From the NCBI GenBank assembly GCA_030272585.1, contig BSYQ01000012.1:2666001-2730000 (forward strand): 64,000 bases of DNA, given 5' to 3'. The notes beneath the pieces are model-generated. The model was not told the origin of the DNA and did not search any database. It worked only from the letters and a program-made list of their open reading frames with translations. How positions within the stretch are numbered: position 1 is the stretch's first letter; every line of letters begins with the position of its first letter. Source of the DNA: Bryopsis sp. KO-2023. Lineage: Eukaryota; Chlorophyta; Ulvophyceae; Bryopsidales; Bryopsidaceae. Of the stretch, positions 54,189-64,000 are shown piece by piece. The position numbers and the translations under genes are program-made.

Positions 54189-56108
54189 TCAAAAAGATTC
54201 TTTTTCCAATGTGGGCTCCATTTTTGTTTCGCTGAGGTCGAAAGACTTTCCTTTCTCGTCAGACAATGGGGTCACTGAGCCAGGTGGGGGTGCAACAGAA
54301 ACTGAAGTTTGATCGCCCCGCTTGAAAATCAACCTCAGATCACCTGTGTCGACAAACAAACCCCCCAACAAATTAGAATTCCACGTCTACCCCCCAACGG
54401 ATAGTAAGAATCGCACTTCTAAAACGACTAGTAAGAATTGCTTATTTCACTTCTTACAACTCCTTTCAACAAGCGAGTGACGTCCAGGACAGCTGAAGCC
54501 TTACAGTTCCTTTTTTCTTATCACTTCTTTTTTTTTTTTGAGGAAAGTGAAAGAAAATCCAAAAATTTATTGTTGTAAAGCACTTGCCTTGACTTCCAGA
54601 TGAGCTGATGTAATCCCCGACCAGTGCCACCCTGTCCGAATCCAACAACCGCAGCGAAACTTCGACCAGCCTTTCATCCCCTACAAGCCACGAAACAACA
54701 AAACACCACAAGATTCATAGCACCTTCAACCAAAAAAACAAAAAAACAGAAACATTTCGTTTCATCCCCACAGAAAAGCTCCAAGAGATATCGAAAGGAG
54801 CAACAGGGACAAACTCGCTTACTGTGCTCTACCTACAGAACACTGGTTGAGAGAATTTGAGCAGGTGGATTCTAAAATAAAAGAAAAAATAATGCAATTA
54901 TATATATATATTTTTTTTTCTTGAAAGCGATCAAGTCTTTAATTCGATGTCTGTACCAGAATAAGCCGCCGTCGAAATCTCTGCAAGCTTGACGAGGTCG
55001 TTAATGTCCATGGATGCACGATTAGTCTCCGTCCATTCAAACTGCTTCCTCTTTGGGTTATACCAGCCTTGAACCTAAAAACAAAGCGACCAAGGATTTG
55101 ACCATTCCACCTCTCATCAAAACAAAACAAATTTTATACATATATATATACCGTAAATGGGGTAATTTCTGCGTTGGACTAATTTTTGCGAGTAGGAAAA
55201 ATCGCAAAAATTAGTGTCGCAAAAATTGGGTTCCTAAACCCTGGGCCCTTTGCGACCTGATTGAATCGCAAAAATTAGTGTCGCAAAAATAAAACGCGCG
55301 AAAGTTCATGCGCGCAAACATTACCCCATTTACGGTATATATTTTTTTAATCAGAGTGCACTTACGTGAACCTCATGCTCATCAGAAGTCATGGTGCCTC
55401 GAACAGATCCATCCCCCCCGAACATCAGCTCATATTGAACATTAAATCTAGTGGCAGAAGAAGTCAGACCACGGCTTCCACGATACCTGCCCAAGGGAAC
55501 AAAATTTCAAAATTTGCGAAATTTCAACCCTTAACAACAGGAAATCCAGACAGGTGTGAAGAATTGTACACTCGGTGATGCGCAATCGCTAAGCCGTTTT
55601 CAAATTTTCCAGCAATTTAGGGGCGAAACAGTCAACAGTTATCAAAACACCCCGAAGAAGCTAACCACACGCACGTTGTGGAATACCACAACGTGCATTT
55701 CATTATTCGTTGCGTTTTCTTCAGTAAAATCTGAAAGACACCATATTTCACGGGGGGCACGATGCAGTATATCTCAACCACTTCTTAATTTCTGATGGAT
55801 GTTTTATTTATGTCCCTATTTTTGACCATGAGGTTTTTAGATTCCTGGATTCTATGCATTTCTGGGTTTGAATAAGGAAAAACAAAAAAGCAAAACGCAC
55901 GCACCTTCCTGCTGGCAAACCCGGAGCATGACTGTGGGATACTCCAAATTCTGCCTGATCGGCAATTCGTTGAAACGCTTTTTCCACAATGGACTGTGGA
56001 GTAGCAGCAACAGCAACAACAGAATCTAACCGTGGAGGTTCTGAGTTGTCCGCACGTCGTTTTATTCTGTAAATAATGATCAAAATCTTGATGATGACTG
56101 CGACGACT
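54189..56108 (-). CDS. Single-pass membrane protein of unknown function, six visible exons
   Basis: Exons (-): 56108-55905, 55486-55366, 55074-54957, 54871-54833, 54680-54588, 54343-54189. All phases agree, giving ~242 visible residues and a TGA stop. Introns are GT-AG except the one after 54588, whose donor reads AAG|GCAAGT (GC-AG type). The first visible exon encodes a membrane helix (VVAVIIKILIIIY) followed by RIKRRAD, then a helical stretch (VEKAFQRIADQAEFG). Exons 2-3 give an antiparallel-beta-looking module (RFNVQYELMFGGDGSVRGTM, HVQGWYNPKRKQFEWTE). The end is hydrophilic (SVAPPPGSVTPLSDEKGKSF). I do not recognise the family. The 5' exon(s) were not found and duplicated repeats begin at 56407, so the gene may be truncated or have a far upstream exon. 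A TA-flanked MITE sits in the intron at 55149-55337. Confidence 0.7.
55149..55337. mobile_element. TA-flanked MITE in an intron
   Basis: Terminal inverted repeats ACCGTAAATGGGGTAAT / ATTACCCCATTTACGGT are perfect over about 17 bp and flanked by TA dinucleotides within a TATATA context. Two internal copies of AATCGCAAAAATTAGTGTCG follow each other at about 55200 and 55263. TA flanks suggest the Tc1/mariner group, but the TA context makes the duplication ambiguous. It lies inside the intron between exons 55486-55366 and 55074-54957. Confidence 0.8.
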
Positions 56109-56406
56109 CTGTGGAGGATGGCAAAACAAACAACAAAACAAGAAATGAGGGCTCACATCAAACTTTTTCTTTGAATGAGTGACTTTTTTGTTTTTGTGTG
56201 CGCTAGAGGATGGAAATGACTAAAAAAAACGTAGAATCAATTTTCTTGAGTAAGGGGCGACGCTGTTTAAATTTTGATTGTTTCTTCTGCTGTAGACTGA
56301 TCGACAACCCCCCCCTCCCGTGAACGTCGCTTACGTTCACAGCCGCCGTGCATGAACGGCTGTGAACGTCGCCGTTCTTTAGCTTGGGGTGGATAGATCG
56401 GCTGCC
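56109..56406. other. No supported gene
   Basis: Contains a short inverted repeat around 56325-56370 (GTGAACGTCGC and GCGACGTTCAC forms). Upstream exons of the gene ending at 54189 were not found here. Confidence 0.4.
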
Positions 56407-56977
56407 GCTTGTTGAAGGTGCCCATTGCGATTCACGTGAGCAGCAGAATTTGCGGCCAACACAGAGCGACGGAATGAGCTAATTTCTATTTATGCGCCTA
56501 TTTCGTCGATCTTCCGACACTGGGAGAAAACTGTCGCAGGGAAGTTTCGAAAAGATTAACAAAAACGAAACCAATACGGCTGCTAGATGAACGCAAAACG
56601 AAACAGCTTGCTCACACGAGTGCGACCACACGGCCGACGTTGTTATCTTCCGCTTTTACGCCGCTGATCAAGAGGGGAAATACGACGGAAAACCCCGAGA
56701 CGAAGCGCACAGTTCGAGAGGTCAAGTCTGCAAAGCAAGCAGCATCAATGCCTTAAGGCGCCTCCAACCAGACCAAACGAAGTCTCGCAAAAAAAACTGT
56801 ACACCCAGAGGAACCATCCATGACGCGCTGCCACCAACCCATCTCCCCACCTGTTCCGAACATACTCGCGAAACGCGAGAATAGTTTGGAGACGTATTGA
56901 TCGCGAGTTGTGCTGCGAGAGAAGAATATTTATGTTGCGTGTGTGTGCACCTATGAACGGATAGGTTGGCGTTGAGC
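56407..56977 (+). repeat. Direct duplicated repeat, copy 2 (empty site)
   Basis: Matches 45219-46144 without the hAT-type insertion and therefore shows the pre-insertion sequence (ACGGCTGCTAGATGAACG around 56575-56595). Confidence 0.88.
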
Positions 56978-57299
56978 GGTATCGTGTCCTATCCTGTCTC
57001 GTCCAGTGTTCTTTTGCGCTTCCCTTACACTTCCGTATGACAGGTACGTGCTCCGCACTGTCCCCCACAGCGTACGCTGCAGCTTCAACGCATACATCAC
57101 AAAGCAACATTAGTACATCAACATGGAGCACAGCAACGCCAATTTCTGATAACGTAATATTTGCCAAGAAAAGAAGCGGTTTCAATCTTTCCCAGACCAT
57201 AGATTCTACAGTGTAGAAAGATCCAACAAATTTTCAAGCTTCGTTTTGCCCCCTGTTGATGTTGGTGGACAAGTGGGGCCAAATTCTTACACGGTATTA

Positions 57300-57570
57300 A
57301 CAAAAGCTCCGCCTTGATTGAAAACTACCTCGAACTCCTGATAATCAAATCACAAACTAGCCAGGAATCACTACCACAGTTGAATTCAAATTTTTACAGT
57401 AAAAAGTACGACCCCTATACCAACCAAAGTCCCTTCAAATACCACAACCCGGAGTCCTAACTGTACAACCTGCACAGCAACTAATCAACTGAATTGCCCC
57501 CTTCCACACCCCTGACTTACAACGGGGGATGCTCCTCTAAACTGAAGTGCTCCCTTTCTCAAACACCCAC
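57300..57570 (-). repeat. Diverged inverted repeat partner of 59510-59760
   Basis: The reverse complement shares GGTTGTGGTATTTGAAGGGA, GGGGTCGTACTTTT and AATTCA motifs in the same order as 59580-59745, with substitutions and small indels. The two flank the duplicated repeat at 57890-59050. Confidence 0.7.
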
Positions 57571-57889
57571 CAAGCTAATAGTTCATGGATCCAGTCGGAC
57601 GTGCATGCCAGCTGAGTTACTGTTAACCACCTTTAAACTGATCGCACCCATACGAGCACTGTAACACTTCGCCAGCAGCCCTAGGAGTCCTGATGCCCGA
57701 GCTCCCTTCCAGAACCAGGAAAACCTCCACTTTTACAGTAGCTGTGATACATTGGCAGTCAGTCACACAGGCTTAAGGTACTCAGCCCCACGGGATTGAG
57801 TGTTTGGAGCAGAACTGCAGCTTCCTGACCCTAATTAGTGCAAACAACATACAACATACAACTCCATCCAACATTTATTATAATCGGCA

Positions 57890-59050
57890 AAAAGAAAAAA
57901 AAGATATTCCAGGTCTGGCAAAGAGAACACATCAAAACAGCAAGGGGAAAAAATGCGATTGTGGTGGTGGTATCTCTACGCACCCAGTTTTTTTTCATGT
58001 AAATAAAAACGAACGAGGTTCCTCTTCTCAGTGCATCCAATAGCCGCCGTGTCAATGCAAAGTGTGACTGACAAAACAAACGAGCATGCCGAACCAATCG
58101 CACGCTGGGCGTGGAAAGAAACAAACTGCACTTGATCACCAAGTGTTACTTACAGTGTTGAAGTCAATGTAACACCAAGTCCATTCATCTCGCATGATGA
58201 ATATAGCGATCCGTCCGTTCGAAATCAAATCATCCTATTGATTTCTCGATTCGAGAGGATCATTTTTGATAGCTATTTCATGCGGTTTTAAGAATTTTAT
58301 TTGAATCAAATTAATTTATTAAATTTACCTTTATATATACGTTTTTTATTTCACTTTAATTATATTTGTAAAAGAGATCATGATGATTAAAAAATATAAA
58401 AAAAAAGAAGGCAATTAGAGGAGTCGAACCTCTAAATTTGTTCCGAAAACAAATTGCCTTTTTTTTACGAGAGAACCCGAAGGAAAAAACTCTCGGAACT
58501 CTAGGTACAACCGTCCTAGCCGGTCGACACCAAGGCCTCCCCCGGAGATGGTTATCCAACCCCTCGACGGCAACGCGCCGAAGGTTCCCCTCGCCCAAGA
58601 GAGCTCGAGTGGATGCCAAATCTAGGATTGGCCCGACTAGGGGTCCCTAAGCCGTGTGATCCGACACCTCCCCCTAACATAGGTGGGCGCTAATCCGGTG
58701 CACTAGGCTCCCGGACGTCGGACACACGACTTGGGATGAACCCTTGTCGTTTAGAGATGATTTTTAGAATTTCTTAAGATCCTTTCTTTAATAAAATGTT
58801 TTACGTCCTTAATGTTTTGTGCGACCGCGGGGACTTTCTTCCTATTCAATGTCACATCAACATGTTCCGCATGCTCGACGTTTGTGCAACCGTGGGACTC
58901 TTTTTCATCGTTTGCGCATAAGAGCGTCCACCTCGGAAACGCCCGTCTCCTGACTCAGTCGTCCACCCCGTTTTTATTCGCTTGTCTAGAGCCCCTGGCC
59001 AAGCCCTTGGGATCGCTGATCCCTGGATCCCAGACCAATCTCTCAACTTG
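57890..59050 (-). repeat. Inverted duplicated repeat, copy B (intact)
   Basis: Uninterrupted partner of 3720-4636 plus 14033-14285. It reads through the site where the chromovirus inserted in copy A (TTTCTTTCCACGCCCAGCGT on the - strand, near 58120). It includes the D-arm-less tRNA-like hairpin at 58410-58458, here with a perfectly paired acceptor-like stem. Confidence 0.85.
58410..58458 (-). other. Compact tRNA-like hairpin, copy in repeat B
   Basis: Same structure as 4292-4340, with GGCAATT/AATTGCC fully paired. The change of one stem base between copies restores pairing, mild support for a once-structured RNA. Confidence 0.35.
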
Positions 59051-61463
59051 AGTCGAGTCGAGCAGGTTGTTTCTTGCTGGCTGGTTGGTGTTCGGTTCAG
59101 TTCGAGAACCACTCGATTGTTAGTTGGTGCACGGGTGCACTGCCCACAATCCCTTAAAAACAGCTATTGAAAGAAAAGGGAAGGAAGTTGACGAACGAAA
59201 AGAATGGAACTTGAAACTGAAGTGAGAGTAGTATCCGAGCATCTCCACCAGTGTTCGCAGTTGCAGTTGCAGTATGGCACGTGCGAGCGACTCGCGACTG
59301 TGGTTACGAATTCGTCGCGAATTTGAGTGATTTCGAGTTGAGAAAGCGAGGCCGACCTGTTTTGGGGAGGTAAAAATGAGGTCGGCCTCACTATCTCAGC
59401 TCGAAAAACAATCACGTGGCCTCGTAACGGTGCACCAGAGCACCATGAATTTCCAACACTGCAACAGGCTTGTCAATCTGATGAGGATGTGATTTGGTGG
59501 ATGCATGGGTGAATTGTCCAACAATCAAATATCAGCCTGTGAATATGGATGCACTGAAAGCAGTGGTGGTCTGTTTCCTTGAAAACAACTGGGAGTAAGG
59601 CAGGATGCGTACTGTGGAAAGGGATAATTCAGATGGGTAGTTGGTGTGCACTTTGTCCAGTTAGGACTACAGGTTGTGGTATTTGAAGGGACTCTAGTTG
59701 GAACAGGGGTCGTACTTTTCACTGTAAAAATGTGAATTCAACAGTACCAAAATTTCTTCGATCCTGTTGTCCGTTTTTGCATCGCTGAATTGCTAGTGGA
59801 ATTTGCTTCTCTTGGGGTCTTTATTTGCTTATTTGATTTCTGCTTCCTTGCCCGCCTCAAGAAAAACTTTCATTTCAGTTTCTTTGCTTGTAGGTTAAAT
59901 GATGACTAACACACCTCATCATTCTGGAAAACACATTCTGGAAAAAATCTCTGAAACGAGAGGCCCAACAACTTACATGCTACTCGCACACTCCTTCGTC
60001 TAGTGCTGCTTATACCAATTTTTGCTTTTTGACAAACCTACCTATTTCAAATTTCTAAAGATTATTTCTCAAATGTGCGGTAAGCACACCCTCCCATAAA
60101 AAGGAAAAATAGAAAGAACTCCCTCCGCTCAATTTTATCGGGCCTTCTAAATCTGGCAGTCCAACGACAGTTTTGATGAAAAAAAAAAAAAGGTGCCTCT
60201 GCTTTAATAAAGTTACTCTTTTTTCTGGACCTCAGAATCAAAATTTTCTTTTCTTGCCGTCCAAAAAAAACTAAAAAAAGAGCCTAAATGACGAACAAAA
60301 ATGGAAAGTCGTCGACTTTTGATTTAAAAAAAAAAAAAAAAAGAAGAAAAAAAAAACAGGCATCAAATCTCCATATTTCATTTCATTTTTTTTTTTAAAG
60401 CTCCAAACACTTTTTTTCGCTATTTATATAATCCCCCTTTTTTTTTATTATTCTTTTTTTCAGGAGAGGCTGGCAACCCATCCTAGCCACTCTTTTCTTT
60501 CCCTCTTTTTTTTTTATATAATAAAAGGCAATCCTATCATTTATCCTCCCAAATTAAACCCGTTTTTTTCCCACTGGGTGTCTTTTTCAACCCCACTCTT
60601 TTATTTTGTTCGAAACACGTTTCCTTCACAGGGAAAACTCCTTAACAAACATTACAAAGGCCCAAAAAAAAATAACAAGCCTCCTACTCATGAAAATCTA
60701 ACCCACAGTTCTTTCATAACATCCAAGGAACCCACCCGCCCCCCCCTCCCAGTTTTTCCTTTTTTTCACCACAACTCAGCACGGTGTGGAAAAAATGACA
60801 AAAAAGCCCCACTCCCTCTGTTCGAAAATGTGAAATTTTGAAAAAAATGCCCACAAAAATAAGCAACAAAAAATCTATGATTCCCCCGATCCACACAAAA
60901 AACAAAACCTTCCCGTGAGAAATATTCGACCGACCCATAATTGTGTCAAAATGAAAATTGAGATGCTTATGAAACGTTTTATGCAGACCCCCCCCCCCCC
61001 TCCAATTTTTTTTTCTTTTTTTTTTTTCGACCCCCCCGAAACCCCCCTAGTTTTTTCACCCTCTTGTTTTTCCTCATATCGTTAAAATTACAAATGACTT
61101 TTTCTTGGTGCTTTTTCATTTTTTTTTTTCGACCTTTTTTTTTTTTTTCCGGAGGAGGGGGGCGATGGCCATCCAACACCCATAACAAAGGCCAAAAAAA
61201 AAAAAGAGACATATTCTCCCAAAACAAAAATAAAAATGAAACCTTGATATTGACACCGCCGTATCCCATCGAATTAAAACGGACTGCTTGCCCTTCGTTT
61301 TTTTTTTTCATTTCCATCTTGAATTTCTCCCGATCAAAAAGGAACCCCCCCTCCCCCTTCCCCTTCTCGCACCTCAAAAAAGAAAAAAGAAAAACTGACC
61401 AATTTTGGAATGTTTTTTTTTTCTTTTTTGCATAATCCTGTTTTGGGTTTTTTTTTCTCCCCT
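59051..61463. other. Intergenic; no supported gene
   Basis: 59510-59760 is a diverged repeat partner of 57300-57570. 60180-61460 is dominated by A/T homopolymers with C runs; frames there are Lys/Phe-rich artefacts. The right end probably holds the 3' untranslated region of the phosphatase gene. Confidence 0.5.
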
Positions 61464-64000
61464 TCACAACCATGAAACCCCTGTCGTTCCGTTTTCGGTG
61501 ACTAATTCCCATTCTTGTGCGGCATCCCTGACCCTTCGCCAAGCGTTTCGTTTCGAGTTTTTGGTGCTGTGGATGGGTTTTCTGTTGGCGGTGGTGAAAC
61601 TGGTGTGTTTTGTTTCATAGACGCTCAACTTGGGGGCGATTTTGACGACGGATGCCCTCAGGGCTTCCCCATGAGTAACGATGAGAATGTTCGAATCGCA
61701 GTACAAGTCTGACAAACGCTGAGTAAAACAAAAAAGAATAATTCATTGAATAAACAAATCCAGAAAAAAAGAAGAAAATGGTGATGAATGTCATTTCAAA
61801 GATAGAATTCAAAGATAGGAACAAAAAAGTGAAAAAAAAAGAAAAAGAAAATTGAGCGGTGTATATATATCTACTGGAAGTTATTATATCGATGCAGGAG
61901 AAAAAATTCGAAACAAAACGAAACCAAATTTTCCAGAAATGTATTTTGCACTTGCATTATATTTCTTTCTGTTTTTCTTTTGGTTGCTTCCAGATATTTT
62001 CCATGAATACAATCATACAAAGTACGGAAAAAAACAACAAAAAACAACATTATATCTATATAAATCTTGGAAAAAGAATAATTTTCGACAGGTCTCCAGG
62101 ATCCCAATGCTTTATGAACAAATGCATGGTTATCATTTTTTTAATTTCTTTTTTAGGAGTAAATCTAAAAACAAATAGTAAATTTTGTTTTTTTCAGAAA
62201 CCTGCCTAAAATGACAGATAAAAAAAATCAAGACAAACCTGGATGGCTAGGGAATATCTCTTGATGGCTTCTGCAACTGTTTCGATATGCTCAGGCATGT
62301 GCGTCCCCAAAATCTTGGGTTTTCCTGACACCCCCTCCAAACTCGGTTCTATTTTTACCACATAAAAATAAATAAACAAATGAATAAAACTACACAAACA
62401 ATACAAATCAAACAAGAAACCAATTATTCACAACTCATTTTTCACATTGCTCGTCAAAATCTCCTTTAAAATTTTTTTGCTGATTGCCTCGTCCGACCCA
62501 GGAAAAAAAAAAATTGAACTAACGGAAATCGCTCTTTGTTTATTTTTTGTAAATCAAAAAAATACATAAACACATAGGATAAGAATGCGATAAATAAAAT
62601 CGATGGAACCTGCAAAAATGATAAATCAATAGGCTTCGATTTCTTGTCCGAGGAAAATCCAACAGTTTCCTTCTCACCACTTTCGTTTCTAGCTTTTTTT
62701 TTTTTTTTTTTTTCCCGCTGTTCATTTTGCAGTTTTTTCTCACCTGAATTGATAAATTCTTGAACAGCCTCTTCTATGGGCGTTCCATTCCACATCCAGG
62801 TTTCTGGATTGCCAGAGGGAAACATCCCTCCCCCAAAGTACATCGTTCGTGGATTTATAATCTGTTCAAAACGCAAGAAGAAAACGAAAAGAATAATCAA
62901 TGAGAATTCACACTGATGTCCATGGATTCACTCAAAGCTTCCTCCCCCCCCCCAAAAAAAAAAGAAAAAAAAACATTTTCTGGGTTGAAAACGTCGACCA
63001 AAAGGTGGGTTGATTCTTTTTACCTGTTGTGTTTTTTTCACATCCCATTTGTTCATATATATATATAGAACATATTCAGTTTTTAAAAATTTCCGGCTTC
63101 CAACCCACCTCGCACATTTCGCAATCCACCACCAGCTTATCCAGGTTCATTCCCAACCCCACCAAAATTTGAGAACTGGTTTCCAAGCATCGATGAAACG
63201 GGGAGGTGATGATGTAATCGATGTTGAAATCGCGGACCTCTGCCGCCGAGCTCGCAGCCTGCATGTTTTTTTTACAAGGGATGAGAAAAAATAAGGATTG
63301 AATCTTAATTAATTTTTAATCTTCATTTTTTAAAACTCAAGATTTCAATGTAAAGAAGGACAATCATCTTTATACAGTGAATTTCTCTGTTCAATGATAA
63401 ACTTGAAATTTGAACTGACTAGCTGTTGATGAAGCATAGTAGTAAAATATATATCCTGTGGACTAACGCCCATTTGACAAAAAAAAATACGAGAAAGACG
63501 GAATTAATTCATAAGCAAAATCAGGTTTTTTGACAACCAAAAATGTGGACTCAGAAACATCCAATGTCATTTGCCCAGGATTTCGCTACCCCCCCCCCCC
63601 TCAAAAAAAAAATTGCCATAAAATAATATATATAAAATATATATATATATATATTTGAAAACAAAATTATTCGAAGAAAGAAGGTGGTACAGCGAAGGCT
63701 TAAAAAAAAAATCGTATCGTTTGTTTCTAACCTGAATGCGGCCTTTCTCCGTTAGGTGGGGATCCCACGGACGTTCCGCTCTTTCCAACCATTCGTCGTC
63801 CACCTCGTCGATCCTTTGACCATGACGCATCACCAAAGTGTATTGGCGATCGGAATCCTGCAGCTGCAGACCTTCCTCGAGCGGGGACAACCGGATCTGC
63901 TCGTCGTTCAGCAAACCTTCGCGCTCGGAGGAGTAGTCCCTCCCCGCAGGTCTGCCACACAGACTCGCCGCGAATCGACCCGCACATTGCGCGAACCTCC
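61464..64000 (-). CDS. Histidine phosphatase (phosphoglycerate-mutase-like) family protein, 5' partial
   Basis: Branch-1 histidine phosphatases use a phospho-histidine intermediate to hydrolyse phosphate esters or phosphoproteins. Exons (-): 64000(open)-63732, 63258-63109, 62861-62744, 62348-62239, 61718-61464; GT-AG throughout and phases consistent, giving ~299 visible residues. The nucleophile motif is YTLVMRHGQRIDEVDDEW (family signature RHG). Then IDYIITSPFHRCLETSSQIL supplies the second Arg of the pocket, and ILIVTHGEALRAS carries the second catalytic His. Between them is a linker with HMPEHIETVAEAIKRY. The C-terminus is basic and helical. The frame stays open to the window edge upstream (GRPAGRDYSSEREGLLNDEQ), so the start codon lies beyond 64000. 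Resembles plant and animal 'phosphoglycerate mutase family' proteins rather than the glycolytic enzyme; the substrate is unknown. Confidence 0.88.

Overview
The window looks like nuclear DNA of a eukaryote, most likely an alga or another photosynthetic protist. Evidence: many short GT-AG introns with long T/pyrimidine tracts, a Mediator MED18 gene that reads closest to the plant form, plant-style LRR ectodomains, a chromodomain Ty3/gypsy element, and internal TTTAGGG telomere-type repeats. I cannot name the species. Roughly half of the window is transposable element or duplicated repeat; the host genes sit between these.

Layout. 0.6-1.4 kb: ankyrin-repeat protein (-). 3.7-4.6 kb plus 14.0-14.3 kb: one copy of a ~1.2 kb repeat, split by a complete chromovirus (4637-14032, -) with identical 307-bp LTRs, a CTTTC target duplication, gag, pol and an extra ORF in the env position. 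The unsplit, inverted copy of that repeat is at 57.9-59.05 kb. 14.9-16.5 kb: MED18 in three exons (-). 19.1-25.7 kb (-) and 26.9-32.2 kb (+): two head-to-head paralogues encoding secreted/membrane LRR proteins with a shared N-terminal beta-sandwich-like region and no kinase. 33.3-47.3 kb: repeat-rich accessory block with several hAT-type nonautonomous elements with 8-bp target duplications, a second LTR retrotransposon (36156-42441, +) broken by a nested hAT element, a frameshift and a small insertion, a retropepsin remnant, a decayed AT-rich coding stretch, and a second copy of a MITE carrying telomere repeats. 48.0-53.2 kb (+): multi-exon gene for a cysteine-rich repeat protein I do not recognise. 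54.2-56.1 kb (-): six exons of an unrecognised single-pass membrane protein. 56.4-59.8 kb: duplicated repeats. 61.5-64.0 kb (-): histidine-phosphatase (phosphoglycerate-mutase-like) gene whose 5' end runs off the window.

The most unusual feature is a tRNA-like module with Pol III-type A and B boxes at constant spacing and a central hairpin with compensatory changes. It lies inside both LTRs of the chromovirus, again in the element's interior, and in weaker copies elsewhere. The chromovirus also has a UAAUG stop-start gag/pol junction and an accessory Cys/His-rich ORF. Exon models below come from reading splice sites and phases by eye; no alignments, expression data or database searches were available.
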